Shown here: positions 34,700-45,932 of the stretch, piece after piece
How the letters are laid out: each line of letters begins with the position of its first letter
How positions within the stretch are numbered: position 1 is the first letter of the stretch
Assembly: GCA_012064385.1 (NCBI GenBank)
Contig: QRDG01001511.1
Span: forward strand, 62,001 to 126,000
DNA from: Puccinellia tenuiflora
Taxonomy: Eukaryota; Streptophyta; Magnoliopsida; Poales; Poaceae
DNA: 64,000 bases
Direction: 5' to 3'
Program-made: the position numbers and the translations under genes
The notes under the pieces: generated by a model
Told to the model about the DNA's origin: nothing
Database searches by the model: none
What the model saw: the letters and a program-made list of their open reading frames with translations, nothing else

Positions 34700-35578
34700 T
34701 GCTGTCATTTCATAAAACGAAAAAAACAGTGTAAATAATGGAACTTAAGCATCACCTAGCTAGGAGAAGATCTGCAGTGGCGTGGAGTTGAGGGAGAGGT
34801 CCTGCCGGTCGAGGCAGTGACGTGGAGTTGAGGGGAGAGGTCCTGCCGGTCGAGGTAGTGGCGTGGAGTTGAGGGGGAAATGGATCCTGCCGGTGCAAAC
34901 TGAAGGGACGACGTCAGGGTGCCGTGCTGCCGGCGGTGAGGGCAGGACGGGACGGGGCGGGGCGAGGTGAGATCTAGACCTGAGTTGAGGGAGGTGTGCC
35001 GGTTTAGATCTGACCGAACGGAGGTTGGGGACGAGGTTGACGGAGGTTGAGGACGGAGGTGTGCCCGTTCTGCTGGTGGACGAGCCGCTCCGGAGCCGCC
35101 GTCGCTGGACCTCAATCCGGACCGGAGAAACCTTCAAGATCCATCGCAGGGCGGCGGGACGGAGGGGCGACGGGCGGAGGAGCGGAGGGGCGATAGAGAG
35201 AGGGGACCGGGGCGGTGGAGCGGAGCGGTGGCTAGGTGGCGGGCCGGCGTGGCGGCGGGGGCGGAGGAGCGGGGCGACGGGGGCGGGCGGCAGGACTCGG
35301 GGTGAGAAAGGTGAGGGAGATAGGACTGGGAAAGGTGGGGGTGAGGGTTTACCCCCTTGCGGGACGGGCGGGATTTTTTCAGTCGGGCGCGCGGGCTAGT
35401 TTTTCGGGGCGAGACCAGCCGGGATGAACTGCGAAGCTTGGAATCCAGCTTCCCTCCTCAGCCTAGCTGAGAGCCCTTTTCAGGGCGAGGTGGGCATGGC
35501 CCAAAGGCATCACACAGGCTACCAAACAGCCAAATAATTTGTGGGCATGGTTGGAGGGAGATTTTCTGGAGGGAGCCG
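34700..35578. promoter_or_regulatory. GC-rich right subterminal region of the Harbinger element
   Basis: This stretch upstream of the transposase is very GC-rich from about 34780, with a duplicated block containing ggtcctgccggtcgaggcag or a one-base variant (near 34798 and 34837). Frames open here are compositional. It probably contains the transposase promoter and leader; no TATA box was identified. Confidence 0.4.
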
Positions 35579-36161
35579 GGCTACCAAACACACCCGTAGT
35601 CCCATGGTGGACTACTCACGCATCACTCTGGAGGCAGGCATGGTGGTGTAGATGCCTCCGGTGTCGATTCCCCTCTCCGGCAGGGTGCCGGGAAGAGCTG
35701 CAGAACCCTCCTGAACTAGGGCTTGAGATGGCGGTGGCCTCGGATGTCTTCTAGAAAATATGACCGGCCTTTCCCTATTTTTAGGTCAGGGGTGAATTAA
35801 TAGGCGAAGAGGTGACGCGAGGCGGTGGACGAGGGCTCCAGGTGGGACCCCCGCGTGGCCAGGGGGGGGGGGGGCGCGGCCAGGTGCCACCTGAGGCTGT
35901 GGGCCTCCCCTCCGGGCATCCTTCGGGTTCCGTCTTCGTTTCATATTGGCAATAGTTCCCGTAAATTATCAGCGCAATCCGAGAAACTTCCCAGAACAAC
36001 TTTTCTGAAACAAAAAGACAGCAGAAAATAGGAACTGGCACTGGGCATCTTGTTAATAGGTTAGTTCCATAAATCATGCCAAAATGATATAAAAACATGT
36101 GGCACTAATATATAATCAAGCATGGAACATCAAAAATTATACATACGTCGGAGACGTATCA

Positions 36162-36579
36162 GTCCCTGTTCTTGCACCCTGCCGGGATGGGGATCAATTC
36201 ACCTCCAGAGCCATCTTCATCGACGTTGCTGCCTCCGATGATGTTGCGAAAGTAGTCCCTTATCAGGGTTGAGGGATTGTACAAGTATCTATGTGATTAT
36301 CTCTCTCTCATGACGTGATCTAGACTGTGATCATGAGCGTTGTTAATCTAGTTGAATCATATGATATCCCGCCTCCCCAATCTTTCTTTTATGTAAAGGA
36401 TATGATGTTGCTCACTTGATGATATCTAGTATAATTTTCGGAGACCACGTTGACAATATGACTCTATGGATAATATATTAGAAGGATATTTATCGTGAGT
36501 TTGTTCTTCTTTATGGGATTAAATAATGGAATCGAGAGGTTTCTTGATGCTTGTATTTAGTATGATCTCCATGTTGTAT
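36162..36579 (-). mobile_element. LTR-element sequence between two minus-oriented LTRs
   Basis: No gene is present. The sequence links the start of the split LTR (36161) to the right arm of the inverted pair and contains a second ctgccgggatgggg motif like those in the LTR leaders, so it is probably LTR or internal sequence of the same group of elements. Confidence 0.4.
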
Positions 36580-38166
36580 GATTGCGGATGATGATAGCGT
36601 TGGGTAGTGCCCCAAGGGAAGGTGGGGATGTAGTAAGTAGCAGTTTTCGCTCGTTAAAGGAACCGGATGTTTATCGAACCAGTAGGACTTTGAAATCAAC
36701 AACGAGGTGAACGTTGACAATCTCTGGCACTTAATCGTCAATGAACCTGGACTTGCACACACTCAAACAATTACTTTGCCCCCAACGGCGGAAAGGTTGT
36801 CAATCTTTCCGGTCTGCTGAAAACAAAGCGGTTAAACGTATAGTGTAGTGGATGAAATTATGGAAACAGACCAGAGGAGTAATGATGATGAAAAACAAGT
36901 AAATGAGGTTGTAAACAATGTAAAAAGATGGACCGGGGGCCATGGGTTCACTAATGGAGTCTCTCGAATAGATAAACCACTCATATGATGGGTAAACAAA
37001 TTACAGCTAGGCAATTGACAAGATTATGACACAAACTTAATCTAGCTATGACAAAGAGTACATGGTAATATTTATGTAGGCATCACGACAAAGAACAAAG
37101 ACCGTTGAATCCAACTGCATCTTTGTCTAAAAAGTCCACCGTGGGATCGCTATCCAGCCTGTCATCTGTCAGTATTAAGTTTCAAGCAACAAACATTTGC
37201 ATTAACTAAAGCGCATGAACTAAGCAATATTAAACATCAAAATAGACTTTAACACCGCTGTTTTACCCTTAGTAGCAACAACACACCCTCGCCCTTAGAC
37301 GTTTCTGTCACTCGTGCCCAGAAACAAAAGGGGGTATGAACCCACTATCTAGCATAAATACTCCCTCTTGGAGACACACATAATTACTTGGCCAAAACAA
37401 CTACACACATTGGAGAGCATGCAAGAACATAAATGAACATATAAGAATCATGCACAATCTGATCATAACTTTATAATCCATCGGATCCAAACAAACAGAT
37501 CACATAATATTACAATAGTCGATCTTGATCATGTTAGGCAGCTCACAAGATCATAATACATGAAGCACAAGGGGAGAGACTACCATCTAGCTACTACCAT
37601 GGACCCATGTTCCAAGATAAAACTACTCACAAATCATCCCGGAGGAAGGAATGGCGATGAAGAGCCCTCCGGGATCGATCTCCCCTCCGGCAGGGTGCCG
37701 GGATCAGCTTCAGAATCACCCCCGAACTAGGGTTTATGGTGGCGACGGCTCGGGGTGACTTCTCTGGAAAATAATGGCCGCCTCGACATTTTTAGGTCAT
37801 GAGGCAATTTATAGGTGTCGAGGGGGCCCGAGGAGGTGCCCCAGGAGCAGGGGCGGGCCCAGGCCGCGCCAGGTGGCCGCCCCTGCCCTGTGGGTGGCCC
37901 CCCAGGTCGCCCTCTGGTCCTTAGGTGTCTTCTGGTGAATAAAAATTCCCCGTAAATTTTCAGCACATTCCGAGAATATTTCCTGTGGTAGATTTTCTGA
38001 AATACAAAAACAGCAAAAACAGGAAACTGGCACTGGGCATCTTGTCAATAGGTTAGTCCGAAAAAATGCATAAAAATGATGTAATATGATATTAAAAACA
38101 TGTGACAACATCACAAAACTAGCATGGAACAATAAAAAATTATAGATACGCGTTTGACGCGTATCA
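36580..38166 (-). repeat. LTR (minus orientation), right arm of the 1.57-kb inverted pair
   Basis: Read on the minus strand it starts TGATACGCGTCAAACGCG at 38166 and matches 29759-31326 throughout, with small indels such as an extra GC-rich segment near 37850-37900. A CTATAAAT box lies on the minus strand near 37811. No polypurine tract precedes it, so it may be a solo LTR. Confidence 0.8.
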
Positions 38167-39690
38167 TTGCCATGTGACTGTGCGGGTGACGTGTATGTAT
38201 TAGAAATATACTATTCAAGAGATGTTTTGTGGTGTTTGTTACTACTATCTTTGGATGCTCAAAGTGATAGCGTGGGGTTCCATAGCTGTGGAATACGAAC
38301 TTTAATGTGCGATTTTGTAGCCCTACGCAATTCTCATCCCGTTTTGATCCATAAAAGAGTGATCTCCAAGTAATGTCTACCATGCATGCTTCCAGAGGGG
38401 CTGATCATTGTTTAATTATGTTAATGATGTGAGAGTAGTCACTAGTGGAAGTATGAAGCCTAGGCCTTGTTTCCAAGCATTGATACACCGTTTTTAGTCA
38501 CTTTTGTCAATTGTTTGCTTTCTGCCATTTTTATTTCAGAATACAAAAACTTGTTTCTACCATCCACACTACTTACCTTTTACCATCTCTTCGCCGAACT
38601 AGTGCACCTATACAACTAGCAATTGCATTAGGTGTGTTGGGGATACAAGAGACTTCTTGTATCTTAATTGCATGGTTGATTTGAGGTATATATTAACCTA
38701 CACCTCACTGTGTTTGATAAACCTTTAGTTATTCACTTAAGGGAAACTTGCTACTGTTCTACAAACCTCTGCGCCTGGAGACCCAACAGAGTCTACAGGA
38801 ATTGAAGCATGTAGTAGACATCAAGCTCTTTTCTGGCGATGTTGTCGGGGAGTAAAGGTAAGTGACACTCACTCTTTCCGTCAACAACGCAATAAGCTCT
38901 TTTCTGGCGCCGTTTCCGGGGAAGTGAGTGCTTGAAGGCATCTTCTTTAGATCTTGCAATTATATATTTTTATTTCTTGTTTTTAATTTACTATTTTGGC
39001 TTATGGAAGAAAACAATAAAAATATAAGAGAGCTTTATAAAATCTATCTAGATCAGGACATAAAGTGTTTTAAAAATTAAAAAACCTATGGAACTTTATT
39101 TGCATAACAATCTTGATAGTAGCAATGTTATTAGTATGCATTGTTTAAACACCATTATTGCTAATGCTATGGAAAACTTTAAGCTTGGGAAAGTCGGTTT
39201 TGATGAATATAATCTTTTAGTCCCCCAACCTTGGAGGAGAAAATTTGCTTTGATGATAATATGCCTCCTTTATATGATGATTATAATGATGAATATGATA
39301 CTTTTAGTCCACCTACTATTGAGGATAATTTTTTTTTGATTATAATATTCCGTTACAGTCACACCATATTTCGTACGGGCAGAAACTTACATTTTTTTAA
39401 AAGATATAAAAACCATTTCTTTAGCAATTTACCCCATGATTAGTGTTCTCAAAAGCAAGCATTTGTGCCTTCTCACATCACAATAGTAGCTTTAAAGGTA
39501 AACGAAGAGTCACATGGGGAGAATTGGCGGGACCATCTAAGCAAGTTAATGAACCTCCCATAGATAATCCGAGGATTAGACTGTTCTTGCAAAATAAAAC
39601 ATGTTTGTGGCAATTTAATTTGTTTTTTCTTGGGAAGAAGGCTGAAAACCCGCCCTATGTATAAAAAATATTGCATATAGCCTTTCTTAT
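38167..39690 (+). mobile_element. LTR-retrotransposon end, primer-binding region and leader
   Basis: The stretch carries cttttctggcgccgtttccg near 38899, like the primer-binding region behind the 5' LTR of many Triticeae Gypsy elements. A related block lies 71 bp earlier. Downstream is a decayed gag-like leader: a short frame from ATG at 39004 reads MEENNKNIRELYKIYLDQD, and another piece reads PPLYDDYNDEYDTFSPP (39268 onward). All frames are short and broken. Confidence 0.6.
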
Positions 39691-39699
39691 TATATTATT

Positions 39700-40340
39700 C
39701 AATAAAGCCTAATAAAAAAATATATCAATCCACCGAAGCCACCTTCCTGACGATATTTATCGCTACACCTACAAGCTTGATGATGGCGGTGGCCATGATC
39801 AGGGCCATGTGAGCCCACACTAACGCCCCACCATCTAAATCTGGAGGTCTCACCAAGCCGCCCAACGGCTAGCCAGGAGCTCGAAGCGGTCCAGCAGACC
39901 CTCGGCGTGCATCACATCAAACAATTGAGAATCCGCCACCGCCATCTTCTGTTGATCCTTCTTTAGGACATGGATGAACGGGTTGACCTTGTCAGGCATG
40001 CCATACACGTCGTCACGACCCTAGACAACGCCATCACCCTACACGCGTCCATCATGACACATCCTCCGCCGATACCCCAATGCTCCACGCTATCGAGACA
40101 TCGATGTGGTAGATGCCACACCTCTCCATCTCATGACCACTCCAATGTCAACTCCTAAACAATACCCCATGAGGGAGAATGGCGTCGAGCATCACAATCA
40201 TCTGATCCGGACCACCCTGATCTGGGGTTTCCCCCGGAGTAGCCCGAGCAAGGAGACGAGAGCTACAATGATGATGCCTTCAACAGGGTAACGACGCATA
40301 GACGCAACCATCGTCCGCCACTACCAAAGTCGGCTCAATT
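39700..40340 (-). mobile_element. GC-rich non-LTR retroelement relic (minus strand)
   Basis: On the minus strand near 40200-40260 the sequence reads cgggggaaaccccagatc, matching aggggaaaccccaaatccgg near 3441 in the element at 2749-4014, with similar neighbouring sequence. No coding region was recognised, and the limits are approximate. Confidence 0.4.
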
Positions 40341-40379
40341 TTCATCCAATGATAGGGCAGCATGCAGTTTATTTGTATC

Positions 40380-41300
40380 ATAGAATTGACAAAAAGCCGC
40401 GTCAGTGCTATTTCCATTCATTAAGAGAAGTAAACTGGTACAAGTGAGTTAAAAACAAAAAAAAGAGAAGGAGGAGGGAACCTCAACCTCTCCAAGAGAT
40501 AAGAGTAGAGAATGACACACCACAGCCTAAACAGAACTATAGAAGAGGGGATACAAGGTCGGCATCAAGATCATTACTAAACGGTAAAGACACCGGCGGG
40601 CTTCATCTTCATCTTCATCTAACCAGCGCGACAGACGCCATGGCCACTGGTTTTCTGGTCGCCACCTATCGACACCACTCGAAGAGAGGGAGGGACATTG
40701 ACAGGAATGAGGTGATCCAAGAGTGGATCATGAGCTCGCTAACCTGGCTTCCAACAAAGGCATAGGCACCTCCGAAACTTGGACGATCTTCAGTAGAAAT
40801 CGATAGATCTCGACGGGGAGTGGAACCGGCTACACCGAGAAATTAAACAACCTACACGGACTTGTCACTCCAAGACAAAGCCCCAACTTCACGGACGTTG
40901 TCGTCGTCCGATCCAGAAACTGAATCTAGGCTTCCGCACGGGACACCCACGAGATCGATGGACTGCGGAGACTTCCCAACAATGCCTCCATCAAGGAAGA
41001 TGGCTCCCATGGGCGTCGCCGTTGTCGGCACCGGCTAGGACCAGCAGTGGGGTTTTCACCCAAAGCAAAGCAGAACACCACATCCCAAAGTCCACGGTAG
41101 CTGTTGGCACTTGCCTGAACCGGAGGGGAGGGTGGAGGGGAGCAGCCGACATGGGGAGGAGGGCTGCCTCCACATGAGGTCCAGCCGCGCCAGCACGGCA
41201 CAGGAGAGTGTGCAGGAGGGAGCTTTGATGGGGAGCTTCAGATGGGGTAGTGCGGACGGGGAGTGTAGAAGGATAGAAAGGGCAACCGATCAATAGGACC
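40380..41300 (-). mobile_element. Probable non-LTR retroelement relic (minus strand)
   Basis: Read on the minus strand, a GC-rich 5' part (41300-40900) leads to an AT-richer 3' part with acttctcttaatgaatgg near 40410-40440, a form typical of LINE 3' ends. The frames in it are short. Its structure parallels the other GC-rich elements in this window. Confidence 0.4.
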
Positions 41301-41427
41301 AGTGGGCGAACCCTAGGTATGGGCGACGCGGCCCCCGGCGGAGATCATGGAGATCGACCTCCCCGGGAGCGGCGCGATGCGGAAGCGGTGATGGCTAGGG
41401 TTTAGGATCGGGAGAAGGCTGATACCA

Positions 41428-41583
41428 TGTAGAAGGATAGAAAGGGTTTGGTGGAATCGATGTTTATTGCTTGAGCCTCATGGGCATATATATAGCAGTA
41501 CCATGATCTACTTAGAGTACAAGACAAGGTAGAATATAATCCTACTCTATCTCATATTTTCTAAATAACTATGATACTCAACA
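41428..41583 (-). mobile_element. Copia-type 5' LTR end with primer-binding site
   Basis: On the minus strand the sequence begins TGTTGAGTATCATAG (41583) and ends CTTCTACA (41428), followed at once by TGGTATCAGCC, close to the initiator-tRNA-Met primer site TGGTATCAGAGC of Copia elements. An LTR of only about 156 bp would be short. The LTR-end motif ctttctatccttctaca recurs near 41266-41282, so part of the element was probably rearranged. No second LTR is visible. Confidence 0.6.
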
Positions 41584-41960
41584 TAGAGATTCAACTGCAG
41601 GATCCCACTGGCACTGGCGCGCGGGGCCTTTGCCTGTAGGCTCTCGCCGGCGCTGGCGAGGGAGCTTTGTGGAGGGGTGGCGACGGAGGTGTGGGGCTAG
41701 GATTCTACCGTGTCGCCCCAACAGGAGCGACGCGGGGACGGGCTTCTCCCAGGTTAGTGTATGCATTTGTAGCATAGAATCCCTTGCAAGATCCCCAAGT
41801 CTCTACTAACAACTGTTCAATATTTGTAAAGATGACACTCTCGCTATAGAGGTGACCCTATATATAGAATATTTTTCTGTAGCGTCGTCCCTAGTCAGGA
41901 AGATGAAGCCATGTCGATCAGGCAATGCCTGCAGGGAACAGATATACGCACACACACATA
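41584..41960. other. Non-coding DNA, no gene seen
   Basis: A moderately GC-rich spacer between the Copia-type end and a MITE. Short frames are present but without recognisable content. Confidence 0.4.
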
Positions 41961-41962
41961 TA

Positions 41963-42119
41963 CTCCCTCCGTTTCTAAATATAAGATGTTTTAACATTTA
42001 TATTTCTATCCGTATCTAGACATATTTTAGTGTAAGTTTCAAATAAATCTAACACTAAAACATGTCTAGATAAAAAGAGAAATGTTAAAACATGTTATAT
42101 TTTCATACGGAGTGAGGAG
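41963..42119. mobile_element. Stowaway MITE, 157 bp
   Basis: The ends ctccctccgtttctaaatat and, reversed, ctcctcactccgtatgaaaa are inverted repeats, with TA on both sides (41961-41962 and 42120-42121). The interior is AT-rich and folds back around atgtctagat-type motifs. Confidence 0.88.
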
Positions 42120-42121
42120 TA

Positions 42122-42670
42122 TGTAACTAGCTTTGCTGGTCAACAGGTTCGTCTTTTTTGGTCAACTACATTTGCTGGTTTGCAGGTTTGTCTTTTTTGG
42201 TCACCTGTGTACTGCCGTACGTGTGCATGCATGAAAACCCAGCAGTGCGATGTTCAGTGTTCTCCTTGAGAGGCATGCATGCATGGCCTAGTCAGTTCAC
42301 TGGCAGTTCCTCTGAGCAAGAGACATGCTTGCATGCATGCCAAAAGCAAGCAACATACAGTGTCGATCTGATCTGATTCAGACACGGCATGCATGACAAA
42401 GGCTTGATTTTGATCCTTCCATTTAAGCCTTACAAGAAGTGAACAGGCGACGTGGCTCCAAAATGAAGGAAGAATATGCAAGAATGAATAATACAAGATG
42501 ATTAGTTGCGCCAACAAAACACATGACTTATTTTTACAGATTAGGTGCGGCGAGGCAGTTGACAGCCATACATAGGTACCCGAAGTCAAGAGACTGGACT
42601 CGATGAAAAACTTCTTTCGGGTTAACTGCAAAAATAAAGTGATCTTTCCCTTTACAGTGGAGATGGTTGT
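42122..42670. other. Non-coding DNA with a short tandem duplication
   Basis: A 50-bp imperfect duplication near 42130-42205 repeats tttgctggt and gtcttttttggtca. Several gcatgc motifs cluster near 42225-42400. No gene was recognised. Confidence 0.5.
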
Positions 42671-42673
42671 GAC

Positions 42674-42832
42674 CTCCTTTCATATCATAATATAAAATGT
42701 TTTAGGTATTCTCATGTGGACTACATACGGAACAAAAGGAGTGAATCTAAACACTAAATATGTCTGTATACATTCGTATGCAGTCCGTATGCGAAATATC
42801 TAAAAAAATCTTATGTCATGATACGGAGGGAG
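42674..42832. mobile_element. Stowaway MITE, degenerate left end
   Basis: The right end, reversed, reads ctccctccgtatcatgac and is followed by TA; the left end reads ctcctttcatatcataat. The left target TA is not preserved. Confidence 0.75.
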
Positions 42833-42834
42833 TA

Positions 42835-43424
42835 CAAATTAAATATATATCTGCCAAATCCGTTCGGATCAATCAAACAGAATTCATACCGGTGTGGTCG
42901 AGACAATTCAAGTTTTTGCGAGGTTGGTGGGCAGCGACTTGACTTGTTGTCCTATCCAAAGCGGCAGCGGCCAAATTATGCCCTATTTACTGAGAGGGAA
43001 AAAGGTTAAATTGATAAAAGAATCAAACTAGTGAGGGGCCTTCCCACTGTTATATAAATCAACAATTAGTTTATTGTTATAAATTAAATATAAAAATTGC
43101 AGTGGGGGCCTTTTCCACTATTTGACCTACCAAAAATCTGCCCGATTTTGGGCATTTGAATTTTCTCTTCCCATGGTGACGTTTTGATTGGTCTTATATC
43201 AATTGGATACAGTTGTGTTATTGGTATAGCGAGATAGTTTAGTGATGTCGGTTGTAACATTTCGTGGTCTTATTTTCAGGGGTCGGTTGTTTAGCCTACT
43301 CCTAAACATTTAATTACATTATTTAAATGTATGTATACACAAGCTTGGGATTTGTTTCTTAAAAACTTTGCACGCCCCGAAAAGAATGAACAGTACTACA
43401 AACATGCAATGTGTAAGATGTAAG
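42835..43424. other. Non-coding DNA, no gene seen
   Basis: An AT-rich spacer between a MITE and a Harbinger-like element, without coding potential or recognisable repeats. Confidence 0.4.
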
Positions 43425-43876
43425 AACATCTCCAGTTCTCCACGGGGGGTCGTAAAAGGGGCCCTAAAACTCTTTTGGGGCGCCGGACAGAAAAACAGGC
43501 CACACCGGGGGTCGTAAAGCCTTTGTCCAGCTCAAAATCTATCCGACACTGCGAATAGGGCCTCAAACTTTGGGGGCTACCTTCACGGTGTCGGACACTG
43601 TCCGGCCCGAGCCTCCGACAGATATGTCCCGCCCGTCATACACACGAAGCGAATGGCGCGAAAATTCCCCCCCCCCCCCCTGAATTGCCGCGCCGACCGC
43701 CAAAACCTCCTCTCTATTGCCGCGCCGGCCGCCAAATCTTCCCTCCATTCTCACAAACCCCTCCCCTTCTACTGCCTCACCGCCGCCACCCACCCCTTAT
43801 CCTTACTCGTCGCCGTCGCCGCCGCCGCCGGTGAGATCGTCGTCTCCAACCTCTCGTCAGCTCCGATGGCGCCAGT

Positions 43877-45665
43877 GTGGGTCTGAGAAAGCCCACCCAA
43901 AGCAAATCCGCCAAGGCAAAGGGGTTGACGAGGGCCGTGGTAATGAAGGCGGAAGAACAGGAGTTGCCGTTCGAGGCGGATGTGTTGCGGTCAGCGGCGT
44001 CCGCTTTACGAGCAGGCCGGCGACATCACACGAAATTGAGGGAAGCGGAAGCGGATCTCCTCGCCGGCCAATCTGTAGGCGGCCTGAGCCAAAGGATCTC
44101 GTCGGCTCGCCCTCCTCGTCGATCATCGCCATCTTCCCCGAACTACTTCAACGATCCATCGTTGCCGGCGTTCCAGCCATCGCGCTTCTCCAGTTCGCCG
44201 GACGAGGGGGTCGAGAGCCGAGGCATCGACCTCAACCAGGACGCTCACTTCAGCGACTCGCATGCGCATCGTCGATCTGCAGGCACCATGGCCGTAGCGC
44301 CGACGCAGCTGTTTGGTGATGACGAAACAGACACCACGTATGTGCTCGGCGGAATGGCGGCTGGCGAGGTACGTTTTGATCATTTCTGTGTGGCCGGCTG
44401 TTTGAGTTGTGCATTTAATGATGTCGCCGGCATTTTGAATTGTGCATTTAATGATCTTGCCGGTAGTTTGAATTGCATTTAACATTGATGAACTAGGATG
44501 CCATGAACAATATTATCCGTGGCACGAACCCTCTAGACGACCTCACCCAGGACGATTACGAACACGGCCGAGAGGATGAGGGCGAGGAGGAGGAGTGCGG
44601 GGAGGAGGACGAGGAGAGCCAGGTTGTGCACGATGTTGAAACCGGCGACAATATCAAGCTGCCGAAGGGGAATAGAGGCAGGACATGGAGACCAAAGGAG
44701 GATGCGGCTTTGTGTGTGGCATGGATGGGGGTAAGCCAAGACTCCATCATCGGCGCACAACAAAATAGTAATTCGTATTGGACCCAAATTCACAAAGACT
44801 TCCTCGAGAGGACGGCGTACCCGCCACTGAATGTGCCTCCACATCGCAAGGCCAACGCAATAGAGTAGCGGTGGGGGTCTATACGAGAGGTCGTCAACAA
44901 GTTCCATGAATGTTATGATCAAGGTTGAGTTCATCTTGAAACCGCATTTGCTTCCTAATTAAACTGAGACTAAATCAGAGTGAAGACAATAAACGAGAGT
45001 GGCACCAACCAAGTCGATGTAGTAAGATGCTAAACCAAAGATCCCCTCTTTTTGGCATGCACCAAAGTTTATATTGTTCGTGTAACATGTCTTTTTTGAT
45101 TTAGTTGAAAGAAGCTATCGAGATGTATCAAGAGTTGAACAAGAAAAATGCCTTCAAATACATGCATTGTTGGAAAGTGCTTCAAGATTGTCAAAAATGG
45201 GGTGCATTGTGTGCGTCCATTAGCCAAGGTGGTGGTGTTGATGAAACCCAGATTCCGGGGCCCGGGCCAACTCCACGTCCAACTGAAAATAAGAAGGCGA
45301 AGGCGGCGGCACACAAGGTCGGGGCGACTACCGCCCTACAAGAGTCTCTTGCCACGTTCATGGCATCCTCCAACGTTCTCAAAGAGAAGATGTACGTAGC
45401 CAACAACGAGAGGTGGGATATGTACTACACCGTGCAAGGCCACAAGATGAAGGAGCTGCAAGAATCAAGGGGGTGAAAGAGATGAAGATCAAGGAGATGC
45501 AAGAAAATCGGGAGCTCAAGATCATGGCTATGGACACGTCAAGCATGCCGGCGGAACGGCAAGAGTACTTTGCCCAGGAGGTCGCGCGCATCATGAAGGC
45601 GAGGAAACAAAGGGCTGAGGATGCCGACACCCAAAAAGAACGATTTCCATGTGACCCCGGGGTCT
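43877..45665 (+). pseudogene. SANT/NAM-associated-domain transposon gene, inactivated
   Basis: Likely exons are 43877-44368, 44497-44923 and 45105-45665. Exon 2 has the trihelix-like pattern GRTWRPKEDAALCVAWM, SNSYWTQIHKDF and RWGSIREVVNKFHECY. Exon 3 has MYQELNKKNAFKYMHCWKVL and ends in charged helices (REYFAQEV-like AERQEYFAQEVARIM), the pattern of the NAM-associated C-terminal domain. An in-frame TAG at 44866-44868 and a frameshift near 45472 break it, and the exon 2/3 junction is out of phase. Such proteins accompany plant Harbinger-like elements; exact function is unknown. Confidence 0.7.
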
Positions 45666-45698
45666 AGATGTATTTTGATGGCAAAACTTGTTGATGGT

Positions 45699-45797
45699 CG
45701 TGCCTGTGTTGGCCGGTGAAACTATTTGACCATGCCTGTGTTGGCTGGTGAAACCATTTGGCCGTGCCTGTGTTGGCCGGTGAAAATATTTGGCCGG
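45699..45797. repeat. 32-bp tandem repeat, three copies
   Basis: The core tgcctgtgttggccggtgaa (one copy with ctgg) recurs at 45701, 45733 and 45765. Confidence 0.95.
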
Positions 45798-45932
45798 AAC
45801 ATTCGTGCCTGGCCGACAATTGTATATTTTGGGATCAATTTGATCATTTGCTTTGAGGTCTAGCCGTTTAGGGAGTACCGGTGTAGGAGGTGAGGTGCCG
45901 GACACAATTTAGACACCGGTAGAGATGCTTAA

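Larger units (their letters stand above)
31360..35595 (-). mobile_element. Complete two-gene PIF/Harbinger transposon, 4236 bp
   Basis: The ends are inverted repeats with 17 identical bases, gggtgtgtttggtagcc, at 31360-31376 and, reversed, at 35579-35595. They are flanked by the 3-bp duplication GTA (31357-31359 and 35596-35598). Inside, both genes point left: a DDE transposase first (33252-34598), then a SANT/Myb-like gene (31832-32918). This two-gene layout is that of PIF/Pong elements, whose Myb-like protein helps the transposase bind DNA or enter the nucleus. The usual target is TTA/TAA, so GTA is unusual. The right 400-800 bp are very GC-rich and probably hold the transposase promoter. 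Confidence 0.92.
31327..36161 (-). repeat. Second LTR (minus orientation), split by the Harbinger insertion
   Basis: On the minus strand an LTR starts TGATACGTCTCCGACG at 36161, runs to 35599 and, after the Harbinger element, continues at 31356 down to about 31327, where gtagctagatgg matches the related LTRs. The split halves join correctly when the transposon and one GTA copy are removed. It contains a 13-base G run (35862-35874). It is related to, but clearly different from, the inverted LTR pair. Confidence 0.7.
43425..45929 (+). mobile_element. Non-autonomous Harbinger-like element carrying a broken SANT/NAM-associated gene
   Basis: The element is bounded by TAA on both sides (43422-43424 and 45930-45932), and its ends are short imperfect inverted repeats around catctc (gaacatctccag and, reversed, agcatctctacc). 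It holds a GC-rich leader with a 14-base C run (43667-43680), a decayed gene, and a 3' part with three 32-bp tandem units (45699-45797). No transposase is present, so it would depend on enzymes in trans. The TAA target and gene content point to PIF/Harbinger. Confidence 0.7.

Noticed and set aside
34756..35427. Frames of 66-125 codons in the right part of the Harbinger element
   Set aside because: Very GC-rich, mutually overlapping on both strands and partly made by a local duplication; more likely leader or promoter.
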